From Hymenobacter sp. BT559 (lineage in GTDB: Bacteria; Bacteroidota; Bacteroidia; Cytophagales; Hymenobacteraceae): 64,000 bases of DNA. The position numbers were made by a program, and so were the translations under genes. The DNA lies in the NCBI RefSeq assembly GCF_017571525.1, contig NZ_JAGETY010000003.1:310001-374000 (forward strand), read 5' to 3'. Positions 19,552-27,764 of this stretch are shown here, one piece after another. The notes beneath the pieces are model-generated. The model saw nothing but the letters and a program-made list of their open reading frames with translations, was not told the origin of the DNA and ran no database searches. Position 1 is the stretch's first letter. Every line of letters starts with the position of its first letter.

Positions 19552-20154
19552 TTAGTGCATGCGGTCGTCGCGCACGGGCAGGTTAACCACGATTTCGCCC
19601 TCAATTTTGAGTAATTCCTGCAAACGAGCATCGACCTCGGCGGGGTTGCAGTATTCCTTGGCCAGGTCGACGTAGCTCACAAAGTGGCCGGCTTCGCTGG
19701 CCATCAGCTCGTAGTAAAACTGGCTGAGCTCGGGGTCGCGGTCTTGCAGGTGCAGCCACAGCAGCTTGAAGCGCTCGCAGCTGCGTGCCTCGATAAGCGA
19801 CGACACCAGCAGCTGGTCCATGAGCTGGCGCTCGCGCGGGCCGCCCTTGCGCACGTGGGCCATCAGCTGCACCACGTACTCGTCGCGCCGGGGGCGGCCT
19901 AGCGGCAGGTTGCGCTTGCGCAGCTCTTTCACCACGCGGTCAAAGTGCTCCCACTCTTCGGCTACGAGGGCGGTGAGCTCGTCTACCAGCCGCTCTTTTT
20001 CGGGGTAGTGCACGATGAGCGAGATGCCGGTGCTGGCCGCCTTTTGCTCGCAGTAGGCGTGGTCGACGAGGATTTCCTCCAGGTTTTTGCTGGCTAGGTC
20101 AACCCAGCGCGGGTCGGAATTGAGCTTGAGCTTGAGGATGGTTTTTTCTTTCAT
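19552..20154 (-). CDS. miaE: tRNA-(ms2io6A) hydroxylase MiaE
   Basis: MiaE is a diiron ferritin-like monooxygenase that hydroxylates the isopentenyl group of ms2i6A37 in tRNA. The 200-residue protein shows ILVDHAYCEQKAASTGISLI, EEWEHFDRVVKELRKRN, and SSLIEARSCERFKLL. The last diiron motif is SEAGHFVSYVDLAKEY. Glu and His residues in these helices would ligate the two irons. Its substrate is made by MiaB, which is encoded 9 kb away in the same window. The gene lies between tsaE and a porin-like gene. Confidence 0.92.
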   Translation of the reverse strand: MKEKTILKLKLNSDPRWVDLASKNLEEILVDHAYCEQKAASTGISLIVHYPEKERLVDELTALVAEEWEHFDRVVKELRKRNLPLGRPRRDEYVVQLMAHVRKGGPRERQLMDQLLVSSLIEARSCERFKLLWLHLQDRDPELSQFYYELMASEAGHFVSYVDLAKEYCNPAEVDARLQELLKIEGEIVVNLPVRDDRMH

Positions 20155-20167
20155 AAGGCTGGAAGCT

Positions 20168-20211
20168 GCTTGCTGCTTATTGGTTTATCAATTACCGAAC
20201 AAGCAGCAAGC
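20168..20211 (-). terminator. Hairpin downstream of the 20217-22277 gene
   Basis: The arms 20168-20178 and 20201-20211 are perfect 11-bp complements (GCTTGCTGCTT). The 22-nt loop and absence of a strong T-run make terminator function only likely. Confidence 0.4.
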
Positions 20212-20216
20212 ACCCA

Positions 20217-22277
20217 TTAGCTGAAGAACCGCCACCGCACGCCAAACAAGAAGCGGCGCGGGTAGCCGGTGAAGTAAGGAGTGGTGAAGTAGCCATCGCT
20301 GTAGAGCCCCTGGTTGAGGTAGGCCACTTTCAGGAAGATAGAAGCCGAGCTGATGTCGGCGGCCACGAAGGCGTTGGCCACGGCGTAGGCGCCAATGGTG
20401 AAGTCGTTTTGCACGTAAAACTGCTGCGTGCCAGGCGCGTAGCCGTAGCCCCGAAACCGCGACTGGTAGTAGAGCTCGCCCCCCACTTGCGCAAACAGCG
20501 CGTGCCCAAACACCCGCCGCTGGTAATACACCCGCGACTCGGTAACGAGCGCCGGAATGCGCAGCCCCGCCCCATCGCCGCCCTGCGTGTAAGTGGCCTG
20601 GTTGTCGAAAAACACATTGCCGAGCCGCACCCGGTGTCGGGCATAGCCAATGAGCAGCTGCTTGCTATCGCCCACGTCGGTCGAGAGCTGCTGCGGCACT
20701 CCATTTTCATTATAAAACACCAGGCCCGAGAGGCGCGCCACCGCGGCGCTGAGCTCGATGGAGTGCTCGGCCAGGAAGGGCAGCGGCTGGCGCAGGCGCA
20801 CGGTGAGCTGCTGGGTGTTGGTGTTGCTGAAGGTACTGGCCCAGCCATCCACCTTACCCCGGATATTGTCCCAGAAGTAATTATTGCCGACAAATACGCG
20901 CTGCGTGAGCGTGGGCGAGTACGAGTTGAGCAGCAGCTCGGCCGAGAGCGGGCCAGTGCGAATACGCCCGCGCAGCCAGTACTCGGCGCCCGCGCCCGGC
21001 ACTTTGGGCACCAGGCTGTTATCGAAGGGCAAATATTCGCCCGCCACCTCCACGGCGTAGATGCTGCGGTAGTTGAACGAGGCCGTGCCGCCCACGAATA
21101 GCTGCCCGAAATAGAAGGGCGCCACAATGGTATCGGCCGGGGCGGTGCCCACGGTTTGGAGGCGCAGCCCGACGCCCGAGCGGCCTAGCGGCGTGGTGCG
21201 CTGCGAAAGCCAGGCATTGCGGTAGCGGGCATACAGGTTGTACTCAATACGGTCGGTGCGCCCGAGCAGGCCTAGCGTGTTCTCGATTTGGCGGAAGGTG
21301 GCGCGGTCGTCGGTAGTCACGATGTTGCGGTAGGTGCCGCGGCCAGTACCCTGGGTAGGGTCGACGGAGGGGTAAAACAGCAGGTTGCCACTGCCATCGC
21401 GCGGCAAAGCGTTGTCGGTGTAGCTGTTGTACTGGCGCCGCAGGTCGAGCACGTGGTAGGCCGTGAAGCCCCGGCGCGCCAGCCGGTAGCTCTGAAACAC
21501 ATGCACCTGGTCGCGGTCGTCGATGCTAAGCGCTGGCGCCAGGTAAATCCGCTCCAGGTCGTATTTGAATAAGCTGTTGTCGCCTTTCAAGGCACTTACC
21601 TGCTCGGTGCCTGTGGGCCAGATGCCCCCTAGCTCGCGGGTGCGCTGGCGGCTGGCCGAGTAGTTGGCCAGCAGGTGGTAGCGGCCGTCTTCGGTCTGGT
21701 AGCGGCCGTAGAGAGTAAAGTTATTGTGCTCGACCTGCCACTGCGAAGTGTTTACGGCCAGCACTTGGTTACCGGCAATACGCTCGTAATCGACACCGAT
21801 ACTAAAATTTTTCTTCAGCGAGCGCGAATAATTAATTTCAAATACCTGCTCGCCCCGGGTGCCCTGCACGTAGCGAAAAAACGAGTAGGGCGAGCGGCTG
21901 TCGTAGTACGGCACCTCGCTGGCATCGCGCACGTTGCGGTCAAAGGCATTGCGCCCGAAACGGGCCCCTAGCTGGTAGTTGGGCTGATACAGCAGCGGGC
22001 GCGAGGCCGAGCCCAGCACCCCCAGGTCTTGCTGAAACGTGGTGTCGTGGGCCCAGAAGCGCGCCTGCGGCCAGCGCGTGAGCGAGGTGTCGATGGGCGT
22101 GCCGCCGGCCGAGTCGCGCAGCAGCTCGGCCTCGTAAATGACGCGGGTCGTCTTGGGGCCATAGAGCACCTTGGTCGAGTCGTCGACAATCTGAGCCCTG
22201 GCGGCCAGCGGGCTGCCCAAGGCTAGTGTCAGCAGCAAAAAGAGCCAGCGACCGGCCGCATTTTTAAAAGAAACCAT
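20217..22277 (-). CDS. Putative outer-membrane porin (Porin_10-like)
   Basis: The protein of 686 residues starts with a signal peptide (MVSFKNAAGRWLFLLLTLALGSPLAARAQ). It contains YDSRSPYSFFRYVQGTRGEQ and INYSRSLKKNFSIGVDYERI, a signature I associate with the Bacteroidota putative porin family (Porin_10). The remainder is a long series of beta strands ending in FLFGVRWRFFS, as outer-membrane barrels do. The substrate is unknown. The start is set at ATG 22277 since it gives a clean signal peptide. It lies 59 nt downstream of lpxK on the same strand, so the two may be co-transcribed. Confidence 0.75.
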   Translation of the reverse strand: MVSFKNAAGRWLFLLLTLALGSPLAARAQIVDDSTKVLYGPKTTRVIYEAELLRDSAGGTPIDTSLTRWPQARFWAHDTTFQQDLGVLGSASRPLLYQPNYQLGARFGRNAFDRNVRDASEVPYYDSRSPYSFFRYVQGTRGEQVFEINYSRSLKKNFSIGVDYERIAGNQVLAVNTSQWQVEHNNFTLYGRYQTEDGRYHLLANYSASRQRTRELGGIWPTGTEQVSALKGDNSLFKYDLERIYLAPALSIDDRDQVHVFQSYRLARRGFTAYHVLDLRRQYNSYTDNALPRDGSGNLLFYPSVDPTQGTGRGTYRNIVTTDDRATFRQIENTLGLLGRTDRIEYNLYARYRNAWLSQRTTPLGRSGVGLRLQTVGTAPADTIVAPFYFGQLFVGGTASFNYRSIYAVEVAGEYLPFDNSLVPKVPGAGAEYWLRGRIRTGPLSAELLLNSYSPTLTQRVFVGNNYFWDNIRGKVDGWASTFSNTNTQQLTVRLRQPLPFLAEHSIELSAAVARLSGLVFYNENGVPQQLSTDVGDSKQLLIGYARHRVRLGNVFFDNQATYTQGGDGAGLRIPALVTESRVYYQRRVFGHALFAQVGGELYYQSRFRGYGYAPGTQQFYVQNDFTIGAYAVANAFVAADISSASIFLKVAYLNQGLYSDGYFTTPYFTGYPRRFLFGVRWRFFS

Positions 22278-22336
22278 GCAACAAAAAACGCTCAACATAA
22301 ACAGACTGGGTGCGCCCAGCGCCGCAGCTAAAGGTA

Positions 22337-23434
22337 CTAGCGCGCGGCCGGCTGCGTAGCTTGGGCTACGAGGCCAGCCAGCCGCGCGGCGCCCTCGCCC
22401 AGCAACGCCACCCGCACCGGAATGGTATACACGTAGCTGGCCAGGGCTTGCCGCGACCCCGCCCACAAAGCAGGGCTAGCGAGGCGCGTCGCATCCTTTT
22501 CGGTGGTAAAAATAGGCCAGCCTGGCTGCCAGTGCCGCCGCAGGGCTTCCAGGTCTTCGGGTTGGAAAGTGTGGTGGTCGGGCAGCTGCTGGTGATGCAC
22601 AATGCTATAGCCCTGGCTTTTGAGGTAGTCGCGCAGCGGCCCGGGCTGGGCAATGCCCGTGAGCAAAAGCGCAGGGCCAGCGGTGGCCGGCGGCCCTGGC
22701 ACGTTCTCTAATTCAAGGCCTAGCGCGGCCAGCAGCGGCTGGGGGGCCCCGTAGGTGTAAGCCGAAAACAACACCGGCACGCCGGGCCGGGCGTAGCGCT
22801 GCACCTGCGCTGCGGCTGCCGCCTGCGCAGAGGCCGACAGGCCAGGCGGGCACTTCGTTAGAATAACTACATCGGCGCGGGCAGCTTCGGCACGGCTTTC
22901 GCGCAGGCGGCCGGCGGGCAGCACAAAGTCGGTGTAGAAGGGCCTGGCCAGCTCGGTGAGCAGGATGTTGAGCGTGGGCCGCACGCGCCGGTGCTGGTAG
23001 GCATCGTCGAGCACTACGCACGTGAGGCTTGGGTGGTGTTGGCGTAGCAAATTGAGGCCTAGCTGGCGGTTTTCGGCCACGGCAATGGGCACTCGTTGCG
23101 CGCTAAACTCCTGGTAATACTGCCATGGCTCATCACCTACCGTAGCGGCCGAGTCGGCGGCAGTGGCTAGCCTGGGGCCTTTGGATTGGCGGCCGTAGCC
23201 CCGGCTCAGGATGGCCGGGTGCTGGCCCTGGCGCAGCAGCTCTTCGACCAGCCAGGCCACGTGGGGCGTTTTGCCGGTGCCACCCACCCGCAGGTTGCCC
23301 ACCCCCAGCAGCGGCACCCAGCCGGGCGCCGAGCGCTTCCAGCTGTGGTCGTAAAGCCAGTTGCGCACCGCCAGCACGGCAGCGTAGAGCCAGGAAAACG
23401 GGAGCAGCAGCCAGGCCGGCCAGGGAGGAAGCAT
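22337..23434 (-). CDS. lpxK: Tetraacyldisaccharide 4'-kinase
   Basis: LpxK phosphorylates the 4' position of the lipid A disaccharide at the cytoplasmic face of the inner membrane. The 365-residue protein has an N-terminal hydrophobic helix (LLPFSWLYAAVLAVRNWLYD). The P-loop is GVGNLRVGGTGKTPHVAWL (Walker A around residues 45-57), followed by ILSRGYGR and VVLDDAYQHRRV. The Asp in LDDA corresponds to the catalytic aspartate region. Its ATG lies inside one arm of an 18-bp palindrome shared with the divergent glycosylase gene. Confidence 0.95.
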   Translation of the reverse strand: MLPPWPAWLLLPFSWLYAAVLAVRNWLYDHSWKRSAPGWVPLLGVGNLRVGGTGKTPHVAWLVEELLRQGQHPAILSRGYGRQSKGPRLATAADSAATVGDEPWQYYQEFSAQRVPIAVAENRQLGLNLLRQHHPSLTCVVLDDAYQHRRVRPTLNILLTELARPFYTDFVLPAGRLRESRAEAARADVVILTKCPPGLSASAQAAAAAQVQRYARPGVPVLFSAYTYGAPQPLLAALGLELENVPGPPATAGPALLLTGIAQPGPLRDYLKSQGYSIVHHQQLPDHHTFQPEDLEALRRHWQPGWPIFTTEKDATRLASPALWAGSRQALASYVYTIPVRVALLGEGAARLAGLVAQATQPAAR

Positions 23435-23474
23435 AGGGCAAAGGTCGGGCTGCTAGCCGACCTTTGCCCTATGC
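23431..23474. promoter_or_regulatory. 18-bp inverted repeat containing both divergent start codons
   Basis: The arms 23431-23448 and 23457-23474 are perfect complements around an 8-nt spacer. Each arm holds the ATG of one gene (lpxK on minus, glycosylase on plus) preceded by the same 14 bases, CCGACCTTTGCCCT. The TTTG in each arm could be part of a -7 element. Confidence 0.75.
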
Positions 23475-24154
23475 CTGACTTTCCCGCTCGCCTGCTCCAG
23501 CTGCTTTCCACGTTCCCGCTGCCCGCCGCGCCGCTGCCGGGCGGCGTGGAGGTGCGCAACTCGTACCACGACCCGGCCGTGCGCACTATTCTGCAAGCGT
23601 TCGCGCACAAGTTTTACGCCACTGATGCCCCGCGCGTGGGCATTTTCGGCATCAACCCCGGGCGCTTCGGCGGCGGGCGCACCGGCGTGGCTTTTACCGA
23701 CCCGGTGGCCCTAGCCAGCTGCGGCATTGCCCACACGCTGCCGCGCCAGCGCCGCGAGCTGTCGAGCGAGTTCGTGTATCAATTCATTGAGGCGCTCGGT
23801 GGACCCGGCGAGTTTTACCAGCATTTTTTCCTTAGCTCCATCTATCCGCTGGAGTTGACTCGTGAAGGTAAAAATTATAACTATTACGATGCGCCCGCGC
23901 TCACCAAAGCGCTGTGGCCCGACATGCGGCTATCGCTAACCGAGCAAACGAACCGGCTGAAGCTACGGCGCGATGTGGCCGTGAGCCTGGGCCGCCGCAA
24001 TGGCGAATTTCTTCATAAATTGAATGAAGAGCTTGGTTTATTTAGCCGTATCGAAATTTTAGACCACCCACGCTTTCTCATGCAATACCGACGCAAAAGC
24101 CTGGCCGAAAACGTAGCTCGCTATGTGGAAGTGTTAGGGGGACTAGTAGATTAA
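23471..24154 (+). CDS. Uracil-DNA glycosylase superfamily protein, SMUG-like
   Basis: The 227-residue protein carries the first glycosylase motif GINPGRFGGGRTGVAFTDP (residues 60-78), equivalent to GMNPGPFGMAQTGVPFG of SMUG1. A C-terminal LDHPRF is equivalent to the HPSPRN-type motif, and an aromatic stretch FFLSSIYPLELTREGKNYNYYD lies between them. It resembles the SMUG2/DUF4918 branch, found in Bacteroidota and some eukaryotes, which should excise uracil or oxidised uracil from DNA. The Asn in motif 1 is present. It is transcribed divergently from lpxK out of the shared palindrome. The TAA stop is part of the next gene's promoter element. Confidence 0.8.
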   Translation: MPDFPARLLQLLSTFPLPAAPLPGGVEVRNSYHDPAVRTILQAFAHKFYATDAPRVGIFGINPGRFGGGRTGVAFTDPVALASCGIAHTLPRQRRELSSEFVYQFIEALGGPGEFYQHFFLSSIYPLELTREGKNYNYYDAPALTKALWPDMRLSLTEQTNRLKLRRDVAVSLGRRNGEFLHKLNEELGLFSRIEILDHPRFLMQYRRKSLAENVARYVEVLGGLVD

Positions 24155-24159
24155 ATTTG
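24152..24159 (+). promoter_or_regulatory. -7 element TAAATTTG (Nif3-like gene)
   Basis: This matches TAnnTTTG and overlaps the stop codon of the preceding gene (TAA 24152-24154). It implies a leader of about 80 nt before ATG 24244. Confidence 0.5.
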
Positions 24160-24243
24160 TACAAAATTTGGATTAAGCCCCTCGCCTGGCGTAACCTTGC
24201 TGCCACCTCCGCTCTGCTTGCTATTTTATTGACTATTATTGCT

Positions 24244-25365
24244 ATGGCTACTATCCAAGAATTATCGCGCCTGCTTGAGTCCGCCGCTCCCCTGGCCTAC
24301 CAGGAAAGCTACGATAATGCCGGCCTGCAGTGTGGGCTGCCCGAAACGGAAATTACTGGTGTGCTCATCGCGCTCGACTGCACGCCCGCCGTAGTGGCCG
24401 AGGCTAGCCAGCGCGGCTGCAACGTAGTCGTGTGTCACCACCCGGTTATTTTTCGCCCGCTCAAGCGCCTCACGGGCAAAGGCCTGGTTGAGCAAACCAT
24501 TATGGCTGCCCTTAAGGCTGACGTAGCCATCTACGCCGCGCACACCAACCTCGATAATGTGCGCCAGGGCGTCAATGCCAAGCTGGCCGAAAAGCTGGGC
24601 CTGGTCAATACCCGCATCCTGGCTCCGCAAAGCGGCACGCTAGCCCGCCTCAGCACCTACGTGCCTGACGAGCCCACGCCCGACGGCCAGCAGCTGGCCG
24701 ACAAGGTGCTAGCCGCGCTCTATGCGGCCGGGGCAGGCCAGGTAGGCAACTACCGCGAATGCAGCTTTCAGACGCCGGGCCTGGGCACCTTCACACCGGG
24801 GGCCGGAGCCCAGCCCACCATCGGCCGCGAAAATCAGCCCACGGCCGTGGCCGAAACCAAGCTTGAAGTACTGCTGCCGCTGCATCGCCAGGCAGGCGTG
24901 CTAGCCGCCCTGCGCCAGGCGCACCCCTACGAAGAGGTTGCTTACGAATTGGTTAAGCTCGAAAATCAGCACCAAGACGTAGGCGCGGGCCTGGTAGGCG
25001 AGCTGCCCGAGGCGATAAGCCCGGCAGCGTTTCGCCAGCTGCTGAAAGCCGAGCTAGGGGTACCGGTAGTGAAGTATACGGCATTTGAAAAAGACATCAA
25101 AAAAGTGGCGCTGTGCGGTGGCGCGGGCAGCTTTCTGACCGGCGCCGCCCTGGCAGCCGAGGCCGACGCCTATGTGACCGGCGACGTGAAATACCACGAG
25201 TTCTTTGCGCCCGAGGGACGGCTGATGCTCTGCGACGTGGGGCACTTTGAGAGCGAACAGTTTACCGGCGAGATTTTCCGCGATTTGCTGCTGGCCCGCT
25301 TCGGTCGTACTTTTGCGGTCTTATTCGCTGAAACCCCCACGAATCCCGTTCAGTATGACTGCTAA
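24244..25365 (+). CDS. Nif3-like dinuclear metal centre protein
   Basis: This 373-residue protein belongs to the Nif3/YqfO/YbgI family, hexamers with a dinuclear metal site sometimes annotated as GTP cyclohydrolase I type 2. It shows ESYDNAGLQCGLPETEITG at the N-terminus, VVCHHPVIFRPLKRLTG and YAAHTNLDNVRQGVN (metal His/Asp). The C-terminal half ends in DVKYHEFFAPEGRLMLCDVGHFESEQ. A ~120-residue PII-like domain is inserted in the middle, as in YqfO. ATG 24244 matches the family N-terminus; an upstream TTG at 24157 lies in the promoter element. The exact function of the family is unsettled. Confidence 0.9.
   Translation: MATIQELSRLLESAAPLAYQESYDNAGLQCGLPETEITGVLIALDCTPAVVAEASQRGCNVVVCHHPVIFRPLKRLTGKGLVEQTIMAALKADVAIYAAHTNLDNVRQGVNAKLAEKLGLVNTRILAPQSGTLARLSTYVPDEPTPDGQQLADKVLAALYAAGAGQVGNYRECSFQTPGLGTFTPGAGAQPTIGRENQPTAVAETKLEVLLPLHRQAGVLAALRQAHPYEEVAYELVKLENQHQDVGAGLVGELPEAISPAAFRQLLKAELGVPVVKYTAFEKDIKKVALCGGAGSFLTGAALAAEADAYVTGDVKYHEFFAPEGRLMLCDVGHFESEQFTGEIFRDLLLARFGRTFAVLFAETPTNPVQYDC
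25308..25315 (+). promoter_or_regulatory. Internal -7 element TACTTTTG (zinc-ribbon gene)
   Basis: This TAnnTTTG match lies within the 3' end of the Nif3-like gene, 40 nt before ATG 25355, and may give the downstream gene its own promoter. Confidence 0.4.
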
Positions 25366-26125
25366 TTCTGCCGCCGTGGCAAATCCGGCCGACGCGCCTA
25401 TTTCCGCCAAGCTCGAAGCTTTGCTCAACCTGCAACGCATTGATTCGCAGCTGGATGAAATTCGTCGCGTGCGCGGTGACCTTCCCGAGGAAGTGCGCGA
25501 CCTCGAAGACGAAATTGCCGGCTACGAAGCCCGCGTAAAGCGCTTCGACGAAGAAATCAGCGGCCTGCAAGACCAAATCAAGCAGCGCAAAGCCGCTACC
25601 AAAGAGGCTGAAGGCCTCATTAAGCGCTACGAAGAGCAGCAAACCAACGTGCGCAACAACCGTGAGTACGAGGCCATTGCCAAAGAAGTAGAGCTGCAGC
25701 GCCTCGAAATTCAGATTTCGGACAAGAAAATCAAAGAGGCCCAGTACCTCATCGACCAGCGCAACACCGAGGCCAACGTGACTCGTCAGCGCCTCGACGA
25801 GCGCCGCAAGGACCTCGATACCAAGAAAAGCGAGCTCGACACTATCGTGGCCGAGAACGAAGCCGAAGAAAAGCAGCTCATGACTGAGCGCGAAACCGCC
25901 GTGCAGCCCGTAGAAGACCGCCTGCTGACGGCCTACGACCGCATCCGGGGCAATATGCGCAACCGCCTGGCGGTAGTGCTGGTGCGCCGCGACGCCTGTG
26001 GTGGCTGCTTCAACACGGTGCCCCCGCAGCGCCAGGCCGACATTATCTCGCACAAGAAAATTATCGTGTGCGAGCACTGTGGCCGCATTCTGGCCGACGT
26101 AGAAGGCAAGCAGTCGGCTAACTAG
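25355..26125 (+). CDS. Coiled-coil protein with C4-type zinc ribbon
   Basis: The 256-residue protein is a long coiled coil (about residues 25-190, rich in E/K/Q/R). A C-terminal zinc ribbon follows with CGGC (in RRDACGGCFNTVPP) and CEHC (in IIVCEHCGRIL). This is the CT398-like family often encoded next to Nif3-like proteins. It was proposed to act as a scaffold for nucleic-acid- or secretion-related partners, with no firm biochemical role. Its ATG overlaps the Nif3-like gene by 11 nt, so translational coupling is likely. ATG 25355 gives the standard family N-terminus. A strong hairpin follows. Confidence 0.88.
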   Translation: MTANSAAVANPADAPISAKLEALLNLQRIDSQLDEIRRVRGDLPEEVRDLEDEIAGYEARVKRFDEEISGLQDQIKQRKAATKEAEGLIKRYEEQQTNVRNNREYEAIAKEVELQRLEIQISDKKIKEAQYLIDQRNTEANVTRQRLDERRKDLDTKKSELDTIVAENEAEEKQLMTERETAVQPVEDRLLTAYDRIRGNMRNRLAVVLVRRDACGGCFNTVPPQRQADIISHKKIIVCEHCGRILADVEGKQSAN

Positions 26126-26147
26126 TAGCCATCTTCATCTTTGCACT

Positions 26148-26178
26148 AAAAGGAACGGCCCCGGTCGTTCCTTTTTTG
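26148..26178 (+). terminator. Rho-independent terminator after zinc-ribbon gene
   Basis: The arms AAAAGGAACG (26148-26157) and its complement (26166-26175) are followed by further T residues. The hairpin closes the Nif3-zinc-ribbon operon. Confidence 0.8.
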
Positions 26179-26191
26179 TTGAGGCTAGCAT

Positions 26192-27754
26192 ATGTTACTC
26201 ACCGCTCTAGGTCGCTCAAGACTTCGCTGCCGTACCCAGCTAGCCTTAGCTGCGGTAGCGCTGTTTTGCGCGAGCTTCAGCGGGGGCGCTCCGCAGGCCT
26301 ATTCACGGCAGGCCCCCGAGGCTAGCCCTGCCGCTAGCCTTGCCCTAGCGCCAGACGCCCTCTCGCCCACCGCCCGCCGCGCCTACACCGAGCTACTGAA
26401 GCTGAAAGCCGGCACCTGCCGCCAACTGCTGGCTACGGAGCCACCCAGGGCGCCCGGCACCCTGCTGGTAGCCGACTGCGCCGATTTTCTGGAGCTGCTT
26501 GTCAGCCTCGATGCCAGCCGCTACGAAACCACGATAGCCGCGCAGGATGCCCGGCTTAGTGCCCTCGAAAAGACACCAGCCAGCGCGCTGCGCGACTACG
26601 CGCGGGCCGAAATCAGGCTGCACCAGGCAGCGGCCCAGCTGGCCTTTCACCACGAGGTGCGCGGCGCCTGGAACCTGCGCCAGGCCATGCTGCTGACCCA
26701 AGCCGTGGCGGAGCGGTACCCAGCCTTTGCGCCAGCACGCAAAACCCTGGGCTTGTGCCAGTTCGGTGTTGGCTCACTTCCCGAAGGCTACCACTGGCTG
26801 CTGCGCCTGCTAGGCCTGCGCGGCAGCATCGACGAAGGCCTGGCCAACCTGAGCCGAGCAGCAGCCCAGCCCCACGACTTCCAGCCTGAAAGCCAGATTC
26901 TGCTAGCCCTCGTGCGCGAGTCATACTATAAAAAAGGCGATGAAAGCCTGGTCGTGGCCGGCCGCCTGGCCCACGAGCAGCCCGACAACCTTTTATATAA
27001 CTATCTACTAGTAAGCCTGAATAAGCGCCAGCACCACGGTGAGGAGGCGCTGGCAGCTTATCGCGTCCGGCCCACCGGTCCGGCTTATTTGCCGCTGGCA
27101 TTTCTGCATCACCTGGCCGCCGACCTACTATTGTACCGGGGCGACTATGCTGCTTCTACCGCCGAGAACCAGCAGTTTTTGCGCGAGTTTCGGGGCGACT
27201 ATTACCGCAAGGATGCCGCGTTTAAGCTCTACTTAGCGGCTTGGCTAGGGGGTGCGCCGGCCGCCACTGCCGAGCGCTACCGCCAGCAAATCAATCTGGC
27301 CGGCCCGCTTACTATTGAGGAGGATATTTATGCCCAGCGCTTTTACCACGATGCGCAACTCCTCAACCCTACCCTCACTCGCGCCCGGCTGCTTACCGAT
27401 GGTGGCTACTACGCGCAGGCTTTGAGCCAGTTGCAGAAATTTCAACCGACGCCGGCCACGCCCATGCGCGACCGCCTCGAAGCGCCCTACCGGCGGGCCC
27501 GCGTGTGGCAGGGCCTGGCGCACCTCGACTCGGCCCAGGCCGACTACCTGCGCACCGTGCGCCTGTCGGCCGCGCTCGGCGACCCACCCTACTACTTTGC
27601 CCCCCAGGCGGCGTTGCAGCTCGGCTACCTGGCCCAGGCGGCGGGCCAGCGCGCGGCGGCCAAAAGCTACTTTCTGCGGGCCATGCGCTACGAGAAGCAC
27701 GAGTATAAAAACAGCACCGACCAGAAAGCCAAAGTGGCCCTGCGCGGGCTGTGA
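26192..27754 (+). CDS. TPR-type protein, exported, function unknown
   Basis: The 520-residue protein has an N-terminal hydrophobic segment (LALAAVALFCASFSGGAPQA) after a basic start, consistent with a signal peptide or anchor. Many helical repeats of TPR/SEL1 type follow (for example RYPAFAPARKTLGLCQFGVGS and AAQAALQLGYLAQAAGQRAAAK-like segments), with a last repeat near the C-terminus. It is likely a periplasmic or envelope scaffold. It reads into pabB with only 10 nt between them, so they form an operon, though no functional link is evident. The region is unusually dense in CTAG. The ATG at 26192 has a modest upstream context. Confidence 0.7.
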   Translation: MLLTALGRSRLRCRTQLALAAVALFCASFSGGAPQAYSRQAPEASPAASLALAPDALSPTARRAYTELLKLKAGTCRQLLATEPPRAPGTLLVADCADFLELLVSLDASRYETTIAAQDARLSALEKTPASALRDYARAEIRLHQAAAQLAFHHEVRGAWNLRQAMLLTQAVAERYPAFAPARKTLGLCQFGVGSLPEGYHWLLRLLGLRGSIDEGLANLSRAAAQPHDFQPESQILLALVRESYYKKGDESLVVAGRLAHEQPDNLLYNYLLVSLNKRQHHGEEALAAYRVRPTGPAYLPLAFLHHLAADLLLYRGDYAASTAENQQFLREFRGDYYRKDAAFKLYLAAWLGGAPAATAERYRQQINLAGPLTIEEDIYAQRFYHDAQLLNPTLTRARLLTDGGYYAQALSQLQKFQPTPATPMRDRLEAPYRRARVWQGLAHLDSAQADYLRTVRLSAALGDPPYYFAPQAALQLGYLAQAAGQRAAAKSYFLRAMRYEKHEYKNSTDQKAKVALRGL

Positions 27755-27764
27755 CCCTGACTGT

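Noticed and set aside
24157..24243. N-terminal membrane helix for the Nif3-like protein from TTG 24157
   Set aside because: The TTG is part of the -7 promoter element and the family N-terminus begins at ATG 24244.
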